A DNA stretch of 64,000 bases from Pontibacter indicus (GCF_900156345.1 NZ_FTPP01000002.1:930001-994000); one strand, 5' to 3'; numbered from the stretch's first letter, positions 44,011 through 54,461 are shown. The notes: generated by a model from the letters alone, not told the origin. Made by a program: numbers and translations.

Positions 44011-47000
44011 CTACAGGAGCTTACATTCCCCAAGCCCCAATTCTTTCACCTGACCCAAAAACACCTTTGGGTCAATTCTATACTTGCGGGAGTAAGTCGG
44101 TAGCACCAGTTTCTCGTCCGGTACATGCAAGGTAATTTCCAGTCGCTTCTGGCCTGGGCTGGTCGCGATGGCCTCTTCCAAAGCCTCGGCGATATTGGGT
44201 GTAAGCAACTGTAGATTGACGTTTAGCTGCACGCCCTGCGCCATTTTGTCCATCACATCGCCCAGAAGCTGGATGTTGGTAGGCTTGAGCTCCCACTGGT
44301 CCTCTGTCTTGTAGCGTAGCTGCACCTTGCCCCGGATGAACAGGTATAGGCCTTGCCGCAGGTATGGCTGGAACTTCATGTAGTCCTCGCCGAATAGCGC
44401 CATTTGCAACGTAGAGTCATAGTCTTCGATCGAGAACAGTGCAAAAGGGTTACCGTTCTTCGCCGTCCGGATCACCACTTCCGATACCATACCCGCTACG
44501 TTGATGTCCTTGTTCTTGTGGTTGGCAATATCGGCCAAGGCTGAGGTGCAGTAGGAGTCTATTTCCATCTTGAACTGGTCGAGTGGGTGGCCGGAAATGT
44601 AGAAGCCTACGACTTCTTTCTCACGGCGCAGCATCTCGGCCTGTGTCCAAGTCTGCACTTCCGGAATCTTCGGAAGCGGGGCGGCCACAGAAGCACTGCC
44701 TCCAAACAAGGACTGTTGCGCAGCCTGCTGCTCTGCCTGCCAGTTGTTACCATACCTTACTGCTTTCTCCAGCAAGCTGATGTTCTCGCCTTCGGGCACT
44801 TCCATCAGTTGTGCACGGTGGTAGAGTCCCCACGAGTCAAAGGCTCCCGCCAGCGCCATACTTTCAAAGGTCTTTTTGTTCACGGCACGCAGGTTGATGC
44901 GCTTCGCAAAATCGAAGATATCCTGGTAAGGCCCATTCTTTTCTCTTTCCGAAATAATGGCGTCTACGGCAGCCTCACCAGTGCCCTTGATGGCAGCCAG
45001 ACCGAAACGGATCTGCCCCTGTTCATTCACGTTGAACTTGAGTAAGGATTCGTTCACGTCCGGCCCCAGTACCTGTACACCCTGCTTGCGGGCTTCCTCA
45101 ATGAAGAACGTCACCTTTTTGATGTCGTTCATGTTGTTGGTTAGCACCGCCGCCATGTACTCGGCAGGGTAGTGGGCCTTCAGATAGCCAGTCTGGTAGG
45201 CCACCACCGAGTAAGCGGCAGAGTGCGAGCGGTTGAAGCCGTACTGGGCGAACTTCTCCATCACGTCGAACACCTCAGAAGCCTTCTTGGCCGGGATTTT
45301 GTGCATTTCAGCAGCACCAGCGATGAACTTCTCACGTTCCTCGGCCATCTTTTTCATGTCCTTCTTACCCATGGCACGGCGCAGCAAATCGGCACCGCCT
45401 AGTGAGTAACCGGCCAGAATCTGGGCCGTCTGCATGATCTGCTCCTGGTACACCATGATCCCGTAGGAGTAATTCAGGATCGGCTCGAGCAGCTCGTGCG
45501 GGTATTCCACCTCTTCGCGTCCGTGCTTGCGGTTAATGAAGTTCGGGATGAACTGCATCGGCCCCGGACGGTAAAGGGCGTTCATGGCAATCAAGTCTTC
45601 AATGTTGGTCGGTTGCAGGTCCTTGAGGTACATGCGCATACCTTCCGACTCGAACTGGAACGTACCGATCGTATCGCCGCGCTGGTATAGCTCATAGGTC
45701 TTCTCGTCATCAATCGGAATCTCGTCGATGTCAATGTCTACGCCGTGATTACGTTTGATCAGCTCGAGTGCATCCTTGATGATGGTCAGGGTCTTCAGAC
45801 CCAGAAAGTCCATCTTCAGCATACCGGCGCTTTCGATTACCTTGCCGTCGAACTGCGTTACGAGCAGGTCGGCATCCTTGGAAGTCGAGACAGGTATGTA
45901 GTTGGTGATATCGTCCGGAGCGATGATTACACCCGCGGCGTGTATACCTGTGTTGCGCACGGAGCCTTCCAGCTTTTCAGCCAGCTTGAGAACAGCAGCA
46001 CGGGCATCCTCCCCTTCGCGTATGGCAGCCAGCTCCAGGTTTTCCATAAAGGCCTTGGCCAGCGTCGTACCCGGTGTTTCGGGTACCATTTTGGCCAGTT
46101 CATTCGCTTCGGAAAGCGGCAGGGAAGTGGCGCGGGCTACGTCTTTGATAGACGATTTGGCAGCCATCGTACCGAAAGTGATGATTTGGGCTACCTGCGT
46201 TTTGCCGTACTTATCCACCACGTAGTCGATCACGCGCTGACGGTTCACGTCGTCGAAGTCAATATCAATATCAGGCATCGACACACGCTCCGGGTTAAGG
46301 AATCGCTCGAAGAGCAGATTATACCTAATCGGGTCGATATTGGTGATACCGATACAATAAGCCACCGCCGAACCGGCAGCCGAACCACGTCCCGGGCCCA
46401 CAAACACGCCCATGTCGCGGCCGCGGTTGATGAAGTCCTGCACGATCAGAAAGTAACCGGCAAAGCCCATGGTCTTGATCACGTGCAGCTCAAAGTCGAG
46501 GCGCTCGGTTACTTCTTCGGTTATTTCGGAATAACGCTTCTTCGCTCCCTCGTAAGTCAGGTGGCGCAGGAAATCATCTGCGTCAGTGTGCTCCGGAGGA
46601 ATCGGGAAGTTTGGCAGCAGGATGTCACGTTTCAGCTTCGGTGGCGTGATCTTGTCCACGATCTCATTCGTGTTGTCCACGGCTTCGGGCACATCCTTGA
46701 ACAGCTCGTTCATCTCGGCCTGGGTCTTGAAGTAGAACTGGTCGTTGGGGAAACCAAAACGGGTTTTCGGACCTGCCTCGTCAATGCGCTGCAGCATCTG
46801 CCGCACGGTTACGTTATTGCTATACCTGCTGCGCACATTTTCCACGGTGTCATAGATCACCTTCTGGTCGTCGGTCAGGAAGCGGTAATATTTCGTCTGG
46901 AAGTCGCCAACCGGGGTAGACTGATCTTCGCCCGTGTTCACGCACAGCAGGATGTCGTGGGCATTCCAGTCCTCCTGGTCCACATAGTGTGAGTCGTTGG

Positions 47001-47634
47001 TGCAGATCACCTTCACGTTATACTTCTTCGCCCACTTGAGCAGCACCTGGTTGATGTCTTCCTGGCTTTTGCCCGTGCCGTCGATGTTCATCAGGCCGTG
47101 GCGCTGGATCTCGATGTAGTAGTCTTCGCCAAACACATCGAGCCACCACTTGAAGATCTCTTCCGCCTCTTCCTCGCTTTTCCACAGGATCGCCTGCGGT
47201 ACCTCCGCGCCAATGCAGCAGCTGGTGGCGATCAGGCCTTTGCTATACTTAAGCAGCAGCTCCTTGTCGATGCGGGGCCACTTGCTGTACATCCCCTCGA
47301 TGTAGGACATGGAGCAAAGCTTGGCCAGGTTCTGGTAGCCTTCTTGGTCTTTGGCGAGCAGCAATTGGTGGAAGCGGTTATCTCGTTGCTCTTTGCTGAA
47401 GGTTTTCTGATGGCGGTCGGCCACCAGGTAAAACTCACAGCCCACGATTGGCTTCACATTATACTTGTTAGCCTCGTTCACAAAGTTGAAGGCAGCGAAC
47501 ATGTTGCCGTGGTCGGTCATGGCAACGGCTGGCATGCCATCGGCCTGCGCCTTTTTCATGAGCGCACTGATGCTGGCCTGACCATCGAGCAGCGAGTACT
47601 GGGTATGGGTGTGTAAATGCGAAAAAACTGGCAA
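44011..47634 (-). CDS. dnaE: DNA polymerase III alpha subunit
   Basis: A 1207-residue replicative polymerase subunit. It opens with the PHP domain (FSHLHTHTQYSLLDG). The polymerase acid residues are in 'PDIDIDFDDVNRQRVIDYVV', and 'FVGPGRGSAAGSAVAYCIGI' and 'YGFNRSHSAAYSVVAYQTGY' are DnaE signatures. The tandem helix-hairpin-helix and OB domains follow. The start is TTG at 47634, since a TAA stop lies 15 bp upstream and no ATG fits the conserved N-terminus. The gene is monocistronic. Confidence 0.95.
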   Translation of the reverse strand: MPVFSHLHTHTQYSLLDGQASISALMKKAQADGMPAVAMTDHGNMFAAFNFVNEANKYNVKPIVGCEFYLVADRHQKTFSKEQRDNRFHQLLLAKDQEGYQNLAKLCSMSYIEGMYSKWPRIDKELLLKYSKGLIATSCCIGAEVPQAILWKSEEEAEEIFKWWLDVFGEDYYIEIQRHGLMNIDGTGKSQEDINQVLLKWAKKYNVKVICTNDSHYVDQEDWNAHDILLCVNTGEDQSTPVGDFQTKYYRFLTDDQKVIYDTVENVRSRYSNNVTVRQMLQRIDEAGPKTRFGFPNDQFYFKTQAEMNELFKDVPEAVDNTNEIVDKITPPKLKRDILLPNFPIPPEHTDADDFLRHLTYEGAKKRYSEITEEVTERLDFELHVIKTMGFAGYFLIVQDFINRGRDMGVFVGPGRGSAAGSAVAYCIGITNIDPIRYNLLFERFLNPERVSMPDIDIDFDDVNRQRVIDYVVDKYGKTQVAQIITFGTMAAKSSIKDVARATSLPLSEANELAKMVPETPGTTLAKAFMENLELAAIREGEDARAAVLKLAEKLEGSVRNTGIHAAGVIIAPDDITNYIPVSTSKDADLLVTQFDGKVIESAGMLKMDFLGLKTLTIIKDALELIKRNHGVDIDIDEIPIDDEKTYELYQRGDTIGTFQFESEGMRMYLKDLQPTNIEDLIAMNALYRPGPMQFIPNFINRKHGREEVEYPHELLEPILNYSYGIMVYQEQIMQTAQILAGYSLGGADLLRRAMGKKDMKKMAEEREKFIAGAAEMHKIPAKKASEVFDVMEKFAQYGFNRSHSAAYSVVAYQTGYLKAHYPAEYMAAVLTNNMNDIKKVTFFIEEARKQGVQVLGPDVNESLLKFNVNEQGQIRFGLAAIKGTGEAAVDAIISEREKNGPYQDIFDFAKRINLRAVNKKTFESMALAGAFDSWGLYHRAQLMEVPEGENISLLEKAVRYGNNWQAEQQAAQQSLFGGSASVAAPLPKIPEVQTWTQAEMLRREKEVVGFYISGHPLDQFKMEIDSYCTSALADIANHKNKDINVAGMVSEVVIRTAKNGNPFALFSIEDYDSTLQMALFGEDYMKFQPYLRQGLYLFIRGKVQLRYKTEDQWELKPTNIQLLGDVMDKMAQGVQLNVNLQLLTPNIAEALEEAIATSPGQKRLEITLHVPDEKLVLPTYSRKYRIDPKVFLGQVKELGLGECKLL

Positions 47635-47921
47635 GACTATCTGGAATTAGTAATGACGAATGATGAATTAATAATGACTCACGCGGTTAGAATCATCTAT
47701 ACCTGGAGCCATTTTCGGGATGTTAAAATTACGGAAAATCGGGCGGCTGCCCAAACCAAAAACAGCCCTGTGGCAAAACAAATGGGAAGCCGTATTCATC
47801 CCCTGCGCAGTATAGTTTTTATCAGCAGGCATTCCGAAATAAAGTGTATAATTATAACTCAATAAGCGTTGAGCGCCGTAAGATAAAGCCTGTGCCAAAC
47901 AGGTATAGCAAGAGGAGCAAC

Positions 47922-49250
47922 ATGGCAGAAACAGAAGATTCAGGAAAGATAGGGGGCATGTTCCGGGCTTTGCGCTCGCGCAACTACCGGATCTTTTTCA
48001 TGGGGCAGGGCGTTTCGCTGATCGGCACCTGGATGCAACAGATCGCCATTAGCTGGCTCGTTTACCGCCTTACGGATTCGGTGTTCCTGCTGGGTGCCGT
48101 CACATTCGCCAATCAGATTCCTTCCTTTTTGCTCGGGCCGTTCGCCGGTGTGCTGGCCGACAAGTTTAACCGCCACCGGGTGCTGCTGGTGACTCAGTTC
48201 CTGTCGATGCTGCAAGCCGGCACCCTGGCTACGCTGGTGCTGACAGGTACCGTGCAGGTATGGCACGTGCTGACGCTGATGGTGGTGCTCGGCACGATCA
48301 ACGCTTTTGACGTCGCTACCCGACAGGCCTTTGTGGTGCAACTGGTGGACAGGCGCGAAGATATCAGCAACGCCATTGCGCTCAACTCCTCGATGTTCAA
48401 CATGGCCCGTCTGGTAGGCCCTTCCATTGCGGGGGTGCTGATTGCCTGGGTAGGGGAGGGCGTTTGTATTCTGATCAATGCGGTGAGCTACCTGGCGGTG
48501 CTGGCGTCGCTTCTGACACTGCGTCTTAATCCTGTTGTTCGGGAAATGCGCCAGGAGAATATTTGGGCTTCCCTCAAGCAGGGCTTTTCGTATGCTTTTG
48601 GCTTTCCACCCATCCGCACGCTTATTTTGATTGTAGGCCTGATCAGCTTGTTCGGTATGCCTTTCAGCGTGATGTTGCCAGTGTTCGCCCGCGACATACT
48701 GCATGGCGAGGCCAACACGCTGGGCTACCTGATGGGAGCATCCGGACTGGGGGCTTTGTCGGGCGCCCTGTTTCTGGCGCAGCGCAAGTCGGTGATCGGT
48801 CTTGGCAAAGTGATTATTTTCACCATGTCGCTGTTTGGTACGGCGCTCATGGGCTTCTCTTTTTCCACGGTGCTATGGCTCTCGCTGGTGCTGATGCTCT
48901 TCACTGGTTTTGGCATGATCGTGACAATGGCTTCCTGCAACACGCTGTTGCAAACGCTGGTCGATGAGGACAAACGCGGCCGTGTAATGAGCCTGTATGC
49001 AACCGCCTTTATGGGAATGGCCCCGCTGGGCAGTATACTGGCAAGCTCGGTGGCCGAGCAGATCGGGGTAGCCTATACCTTGCTAGGTTGCGGATTTCTC
49101 TGCGCCGTCAGCGTCATCCCGTTCGCCTGGAACCTGAAGCGTCTCCGCCAAATGGTGCAGCCCATCTACGAGCGCCTGGGTATCCTCCCCGAGATCGCCA
49201 CCGGCCTCCGCACCGCCACGAAGCTGACTGCCCCTCCGGGGAAAAGGTAG
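47922..49250 (+). CDS. Major facilitator superfamily exporter
   Basis: About 442 residues from the ATG at 47922, preceded by GAGG; the open frame from 47844 adds a polar stretch before it. Twelve hydrophobic segments are seen. 'FRALRSRNYRIFFMGQGVSL' and 'GPFAGVLADKFNRHRVLL' fit the EntS-like MFS group (DUF894 type), which includes siderophore and drug exporters. The substrate is unknown and no siderophore genes are nearby. Confidence 0.85.
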   Translation: MAETEDSGKIGGMFRALRSRNYRIFFMGQGVSLIGTWMQQIAISWLVYRLTDSVFLLGAVTFANQIPSFLLGPFAGVLADKFNRHRVLLVTQFLSMLQAGTLATLVLTGTVQVWHVLTLMVVLGTINAFDVATRQAFVVQLVDRREDISNAIALNSSMFNMARLVGPSIAGVLIAWVGEGVCILINAVSYLAVLASLLTLRLNPVVREMRQENIWASLKQGFSYAFGFPPIRTLILIVGLISLFGMPFSVMLPVFARDILHGEANTLGYLMGASGLGALSGALFLAQRKSVIGLGKVIIFTMSLFGTALMGFSFSTVLWLSLVLMLFTGFGMIVTMASCNTLLQTLVDEDKRGRVMSLYATAFMGMAPLGSILASSVAEQIGVAYTLLGCGFLCAVSVIPFAWNLKRLRQMVQPIYERLGILPEIATGLRTATKLTAPPGKR

Positions 49251-49410
49251 GTTGCGGAGCAACCTGACAAAGGACTGTTTGACAAAAGATGAAATAGAGG
49301 AATTCGATAGGGCATACCTGCATCCAGTATACCTCTATGCTGTACGTGTGATCTCTATTGGGCCCCGTTTATGTATGACAATTAGCCTCTGACAATATCA
49401 AGCCATCATA

Positions 49411-49446
49411 AAAAGAGGTGTCGGCTATCGAAGCCGGCACCTCTTT
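49411..49446. terminator. Bidirectional terminator after the MFS gene
   Basis: AAAGAGGTG.CGGCT pairs with AGCCGGCACCTCTTT across 49411-49446 with one mismatch. It separates convergent genes. Confidence 0.8.
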
Positions 49447-49497
49447 ATTCTTTTGTCTTATGTCAAGCAGTCCTTTGTCAGGTCATTCATGTGAACA

Positions 49498-52056
49498 TTA
49501 CTTTTTCCGGATCACCAGCTTGTCGCCAGGCTTCACGTTGAAGTCGGATTTGTTGTTCCACTCCATGATGTCTTTGATCGTGACACCGTACTTGCGGGAG
49601 ATTTGGTAAAGGCTTTCGCCGGATACTACCGTGTGCTGCGTGCTGGTGCCTTTGAAATCTTCGGCAGGAGCTTCCTCCAGATCCTCGTTGGTTACTTCCT
49701 GATCTGCTGGTGCACTTACATGCAGTTCCTGACCAATGGAAAGAGCACTGCTGCGCAGGTTGTTCCAGGCTTTCAGCTCGTTCACGGTCACGTTGTACTT
49801 GCGCGACAACACATACAGCGACTCACCGGCTGCTACGGTATGGGTTTCGGCTTTTTTTGTTGGAGCTGTTGCTCCTGTATTTGCGTCCTCATTACGGCCA
49901 GATTCTGCAGGTAACGTCTGTGGTTCCGCAATGATGAGCTCCTGGCCAATCTTAATCGGTGCGTCACCCAAGTTATTCCAGGTCGTGATGTCGTTCACGG
50001 TCACGGCGTACAGCCTCGAGATGCCCCAAAGCGACTCGCCTTGCTTCACGATGTGGCGGGTAGGTTTGGGCTGTGGAGTGGCGTTCTCCTGAACCACTGC
50101 GCTGGCCTGTGTTTGTTTAGCAGGTGCTGGTTTAGCAGCTGTTTCTTGCTTAGGCTCTGTTTTAGGGGTAGTAGTTTTGGTAGTGGAGCGCTCTGTCGCA
50201 ATAGTTTCCACTGCTTTCTCCTCTACAAACACCTCAGCTGTTTCTTCCTCCTCAGCACCAGAGAAGCCCACAAACACGTCTTCGCTCAAACCAACTGCCC
50301 ATTCAGCGTTTTCTTCTTCAGTTGTTTCAGTCTCGGCCTCTTGAGCTACCGCTTTTTGTTGGGTCGTATCCTGCGCTTGCTTGCCAGGGTATAGGGCCGT
50401 GTTTTTCGGTTTTTCAGTAACCACCGGCTTTTCTGCTCTCTGCGCTGTGGCTTTTGCCTCCGGCTCATCCTGCTTCATCACAGGAGTGGGCGGCGTTTCG
50501 GTTTTCGGTGCAGCAGCTACTTTCACTTGTTCCTCTTCCTGGGCTATACCTTGTTCAACTTCTCTGGCAGGTATAGCCGTGCTGGCAGCTTCTGCCTCCC
50601 GGCCTGTTGTAGCGGCAGTTTGCACTTCCTCTTGGGCAGGTGCTGTTGGCTGTCCTTTCAGTTTGTTCCAGCTCTTTTTGAAGCGGGTCAGGAAGTCATC
50701 TTGCTGAGCAGCCGGCTCCGCAGCACTTGTCTTAGCAGTTGTTGTTTGTGGGGCTTTTTCCTGCGCGGCAACGTTTTGTTTTTCAGCTCCTGGTACAGGT
50801 TTTAGTTCACGCACTTCGATAGCCACCTTGGCCGGACGGCGCTTCTGCAGCCAGAGTACGCGGCCTGGCACCGGCACTTCTGCGCGCTTCATTCGGTTCT
50901 TGAATTGCAGGTAGTCCATTCGGATGCCGTACTGCTGGGCAATTTCCTGCATGGTCTCGCCGTGCTGCACCACATGGTATTCTTTGTCAGCATTGAGGCG
51001 CTTTGCCTCGATGTAATACGCCTCGCCTTCCTCGAACCTGTCGAAGTCGCGCATGTCGTTGAAGCGAAGGAGTTTGCGGGTGGTGATGCCGGCCTTCAGT
51101 GCAAGTTTGTCTTTGGTGTCACCTTTGCCGGCTACGATGGCGTTCAGGTTGTTGCGCTTGATGATACTGCCTGCCGCCGGTATAGCACCCGTTTGGCGAG
51201 CAGGTGATGTGTGCACAGGTTCTGTAGAGGCCACTATACCTGGCTCTACATTGTGGCGCACCGGAAGCATCACATAATAGTCCTTATCGGCAGGTATGGT
51301 GCTGCCCAGCAGCCACTTGTTGTATTTCTCAAGTTCTGAAGGATCGGTCTGGTGGGCAAGCGCAATGTCGGCCAGGCTTTGGCCCGGCGTCGCGCGCAGC
51401 TCACGCAGCGAAACCACCGGTGGGGCGCTCTTCCCGATAAAGCTGTCGTAGGCCACTTTGTGTGCCAGGAAAGTCAGCAGGTAAGGATCCGACTTTTCTG
51501 TGATGTCCATTTTTTTGCTGCCCTTGTCCGACTCTTTGGTATAGGCCTTTGCGCCGGAGTAGCCGTGGTAGTAAGAGAGCAGTGTGTTGAACCAGTTGTT
51601 GTAGAAGTTGTTGCTACGCTTGAAATAGCGGGCGGCACCACGGCTGGCTTCTATGATGTGCTTGCGCTCATCCACGATATGGTCCATGCGCAGGTTAAAG
51701 TCCAGCGCGGCTTCTTTTTTGAACTGCCAGTAACCCACGGCATTGGAGGTAGACACGGCATCGCCACGCAGACCGCTCTCCTGCAGGGCCAGGTATTTGA
51801 AATCGTCCGGCACGCCTTCTTCCTGAAACGTGCGCTCAATCAGCGGGAAATAAGCATCGGCCAACTCCACTTTCATCTGAAAATACTTCGGGCTACGGTG
51901 CAGGGCGTCTACTTTTTTCTGGATCTCCTCCTGTGCCCTTGGTGAGATGCGCAGGTGGATGTCACCAAAATACAGGTTGTGAGGCACCGTAACGGTTTGT
52001 GCCATCGCGAGCAATGGCATAAGCAGGAGAATCAAAGAAAGTAATGGTCTCTTCAT
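49498..52056 (-). CDS. Membrane-bound lytic transglycosylase with LysM repeats (MltD-like)
   Basis: An 852-residue protein with a signal peptide (MKRPLLSLILLLMPLLAMA). The lytic transglycosylase domain (about 75-230) has the catalytic glutamate in 'DFKYLALQESGLRGDAVSTS' and the motif 'AVGYWQFKKEAALDFNL'. A degenerate LysM appears near 360. A ~230-residue Ala/Thr/Glu-rich linker follows. Three clear LysM domains lie at about 666-712, 737-781 and 806-852 ('GESLWGISRLYAVTVND' and similar). It cuts peptidoglycan glycan strands. The low-complexity linker is longer than in most MltD proteins. Confidence 0.9.
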   Translation of the reverse strand: MKRPLLSLILLLMPLLAMAQTVTVPHNLYFGDIHLRISPRAQEEIQKKVDALHRSPKYFQMKVELADAYFPLIERTFQEEGVPDDFKYLALQESGLRGDAVSTSNAVGYWQFKKEAALDFNLRMDHIVDERKHIIEASRGAARYFKRSNNFYNNWFNTLLSYYHGYSGAKAYTKESDKGSKKMDITEKSDPYLLTFLAHKVAYDSFIGKSAPPVVSLRELRATPGQSLADIALAHQTDPSELEKYNKWLLGSTIPADKDYYVMLPVRHNVEPGIVASTEPVHTSPARQTGAIPAAGSIIKRNNLNAIVAGKGDTKDKLALKAGITTRKLLRFNDMRDFDRFEEGEAYYIEAKRLNADKEYHVVQHGETMQEIAQQYGIRMDYLQFKNRMKRAEVPVPGRVLWLQKRRPAKVAIEVRELKPVPGAEKQNVAAQEKAPQTTTAKTSAAEPAAQQDDFLTRFKKSWNKLKGQPTAPAQEEVQTAATTGREAEAASTAIPAREVEQGIAQEEEQVKVAAAPKTETPPTPVMKQDEPEAKATAQRAEKPVVTEKPKNTALYPGKQAQDTTQQKAVAQEAETETTEEENAEWAVGLSEDVFVGFSGAEEEETAEVFVEEKAVETIATERSTTKTTTPKTEPKQETAAKPAPAKQTQASAVVQENATPQPKPTRHIVKQGESLWGISRLYAVTVNDITTWNNLGDAPIKIGQELIIAEPQTLPAESGRNEDANTGATAPTKKAETHTVAAGESLYVLSRKYNVTVNELKAWNNLRSSALSIGQELHVSAPADQEVTNEDLEEAPAEDFKGTSTQHTVVSGESLYQISRKYGVTIKDIMEWNNKSDFNVKPGDKLVIRKK

Positions 52057-52443
52057 AAAGGTAAACAGGTAAAATAAGCGAAGCTATCCACAAAATGGCT
52101 CCAGTATATGTTGAAACAGCTGTGGATAACCCATTAAGGTATAGTATGTTCTCTATATAGAGATACACTTGCAAAATTAACGCAATTTACCCCGCATTCT
52201 AAAGCTTAGAACGAAGTTATTTTATAGAAATTTATGGGTGTGGATAAGTAAAGTGAGGTCGAGAGGAAGGGCAGTATAAAGTATAGCGGAGTGAGCACTT
52301 CGCAACTGAACGCAGGTATACCTATACCTTAAGCTTATACCTATTGGCTATACCTGCATTCTATGCCTATACCTGACGACGTATGGATTAAGCGATCGTA
52401 TTTCGCTCTGATACCTGAGGGCTATACCTATAGGCCATAAAAA
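52057..52443. other. Intergenic region rich in the host GGTATA motif
   Basis: About 390 bp without a supported gene. The part at 52315-52428 contains seven GGTATA/TATACC copies within ~115 bp, far denser than anywhere else in the window. Confidence 0.6.
52315..52428. repeat. Cluster of GGTATA/TATACC motifs
   Basis: Copies begin at 52315, 52317, 52323, 52336, 52349, 52368 and 52423. Most are part of a longer CAGGTATAG-type context on either strand. Confidence 0.8.
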
Positions 52444-52467
52444 AAGGTGGTATTGCTACCACCTTCT
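52444..52467 (-). terminator. Terminator after the O-methyltransferase gene
   Basis: AAGGTGGTA (52444-52452) pairs with TACCACCTT (52457-52465) around TTGC. On the minus strand it is followed by a T-run, and the stop codon lies a few bases upstream. Confidence 0.75.
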
Positions 52468-52470
52468 CTG

Positions 52471-53115
52471 TTATTTCTTGCGGGCGACCATCAAGCCGTC
52501 GCGCACCGGCAGCAGGATGTTTTCTACCCGTGGGTCATCCTGCACTTTTTTGTTGAAGTCCAGTAAAGCGGCCGTGTCTTCGTCGAGCTTTTTGCGGTAT
52601 TTGGCCAACACCTTGCCGCTCCAAAGCACATTGTCGGCAATAATGTAGCCGCCCGAACGCACCCGGTCAATCACCAGGTCATAATAGTTGGCATAATTAT
52701 ACTTGTCGGCATCGATGAACACCAGGTCGAACGTAGCGTCGATGGTGGGTATGATCTCAAGCGCGTTGCCGATGTAGTACTTCACGCTCTCGCTCAAACC
52801 AGCTTCTTTAATATAGCCGCGCACGGTCTCTTCAAGCTCTTCGTTGATGTCGATGGTGTGCAGCGTGCCGTCCTCATGCAGCCCCTCCGCCAGGCAAAGG
52901 GCCGAGTAGCCAGTATAGGTACCCACTTCCAGGATCTGCTTCGGGCGAATCATGTGGGAGAACATGGAAAGCAGACGACCCTGCAGATGACCCGACAGCA
53001 TGCGTGGCCGCATCACGTTCAGGTGCGTCTGCCGGTTGATTTTGTGCAGTAGCTCTGACTCCGGTGAGGTATGGTTCTCTGCATATTGCTGCAGTTCTTC
53101 GTCCAGGAATTCCAT
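52471..53115 (-). CDS. SAM-dependent O-methyltransferase (caffeoyl-CoA type)
   Basis: About 214 residues from the ATG at 53115 (MEFLDEELQQYAENHT, the usual family start); the frame to 53214 includes an AT-rich repeat and is rejected. The SAM motif is 'ILEVGTYTGYSALCLAEGL', and the metal and catalytic aspartates are in 'FDLVFIDADKYNYANYYDLV' and 'GGYIIADNVLWSGKV'. It is a cation-dependent small-molecule O-methyltransferase of unknown substrate. It lies downstream of the M16 peptidase gene in the same direction. Confidence 0.9.
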   Translation of the reverse strand: MEFLDEELQQYAENHTSPESELLHKINRQTHLNVMRPRMLSGHLQGRLLSMFSHMIRPKQILEVGTYTGYSALCLAEGLHEDGTLHTIDINEELEETVRGYIKEAGLSESVKYYIGNALEIIPTIDATFDLVFIDADKYNYANYYDLVIDRVRSGGYIIADNVLWSGKVLAKYRKKLDEDTAALLDFNKKVQDDPRVENILLPVRDGLMVARKK

Positions 53116-53228
53116 GTCGAGAATTGTTAATTGATGATTGTTAATTGTTTGTAATTGACTGCTTATGTTGCGGATTGACTGTTTGATGATTGGTAAACCC
53201 CAAACAATCAACAATAAGCAATCAACAA

Positions 53229-54461
53229 TTAATTAGGTACGTAATTCAGGAAACTTAGCTTCTCTTCGCGCAGCACGTCGTTGGCGATGTCGATCAGGTC
53301 CTGGGCGGTGGTGTTTTTGATCTGGTCGAAGATCTCATTCAGGGTGTCGATGTGGCCCTGGTCGAGGATGCTCTTGCCCATCATCATCATCAGGCCCATG
53401 TTGCTTTCTTCGGCCATAGCCAGCTGACCCATCAACTGCTCCTTGGCGGTGTGCAGTTGCAAAGAGCCCAGTTGTTTTTCGCGCAGCTTCTTCAGCTCTT
53501 TAAGTACCAGCGAGGTGGTGCGCTTCAGCTGTTTTTTCTCCGTGCCGAAGTAGATCGACAGCAGCCCCGTATCAATATAAGTGGCGTAGTTGGCGTCGAT
53601 GGTATAGACTAGGCCGTGCTTTTCGCGAACGGCCAGGTTCAGGCGTGAGTTCATGCCCGGGCCGCCCAGCAGATTCACCAGCATAAAGAACGGAATGCGG
53701 CGCTCGTCGTTGAGGGCATAGGCCGGACAGCCAATCACGCAGTGGGCCTGCGAAATCGGTTTCTCGAACGTCACCGTTTTGGGGATGTAGTGCTCGAAAG
53801 CGATGCGCTGACGTGGTTTGCTTATGGTCGGGATATCGGCCAGGTACTTTTCAGCCAGCTTTACCACCTTCTCAAAAGGCAGGTTACTTACCGAGCAGAA
53901 TACCAGGGCCTCCGTGCTCAGGTTATCCTTGATAAAACGCTGGAAATCGTCTTTCTTGAACCCAGAAACACTTTCTTTGGTGCCCAATATGTTGTTGCCG
54001 AGCGGGTGGTTATCGAACACTACGTTGTCAAATTCGTCCACGATTGCCTCTTCCGGGGTGTCCAGGTACATGGACATTTCCTCGAGTATCACGCCGCGCT
54101 CCTTCTCAATCTCCTTCTCAGGGAAAACAGAGTGAAACGTAATATCGGTGAGGAGTTCAAACGACTTCTCGAAATGCTTGTCGAGCACGGAGCTGTAAAA
54201 GCAGAGCTTCTCCTTGGTGGTATAGGCGTTCAGTTCGCCGCCCACCGACTCCAGCCGGTTGAGGATGTGGAAAGACTTGCGCTTGGCCGTCCCTTTAAAA
54301 GCCATGTGCTCCCAGAAGTGGGCGAGCCCCAGTTGGTCGGGCTGCTCGTCGCGGCTGCCCAGATCCAGGATAAAGCCGCTGTGCGCAATTTTGGTGTGTA
54401 GTACTTGTTTGTGAACGATTCGAATACCGTTCGGCAATGTATGAATATGATAATCAAGCAT
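53229..54461 (-). CDS. M16-family zinc peptidase
   Basis: A 410-residue pitrilysin-family protease. The inverted zinc motif HFWEH is at 48-52, and the distal glutamates are in 'EKERGVILEEMSMYLDTPEE'. A second, inactive M16 repeat occupies the C-terminal half, with 'GGPGMNSRLNLAVREKHGLV'. There is no signal peptide, so it is probably cytoplasmic. It degrades short peptides or processes a precursor. Confidence 0.9.
   Translation of the reverse strand: MLDYHIHTLPNGIRIVHKQVLHTKIAHSGFILDLGSRDEQPDQLGLAHFWEHMAFKGTAKRKSFHILNRLESVGGELNAYTTKEKLCFYSSVLDKHFEKSFELLTDITFHSVFPEKEIEKERGVILEEMSMYLDTPEEAIVDEFDNVVFDNHPLGNNILGTKESVSGFKKDDFQRFIKDNLSTEALVFCSVSNLPFEKVVKLAEKYLADIPTISKPRQRIAFEHYIPKTVTFEKPISQAHCVIGCPAYALNDERRIPFFMLVNLLGGPGMNSRLNLAVREKHGLVYTIDANYATYIDTGLLSIYFGTEKKQLKRTTSLVLKELKKLREKQLGSLQLHTAKEQLMGQLAMAEESNMGLMMMMGKSILDQGHIDTLNEIFDQIKNTTAQDLIDIANDVLREEKLSFLNYVPN

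Noticed and set aside
47644-47900. Plus and minus ORFs in the dnaE-MFS gap
   Set aside because: They overlap the promoter regions of two divergent genes and show no conserved pattern.
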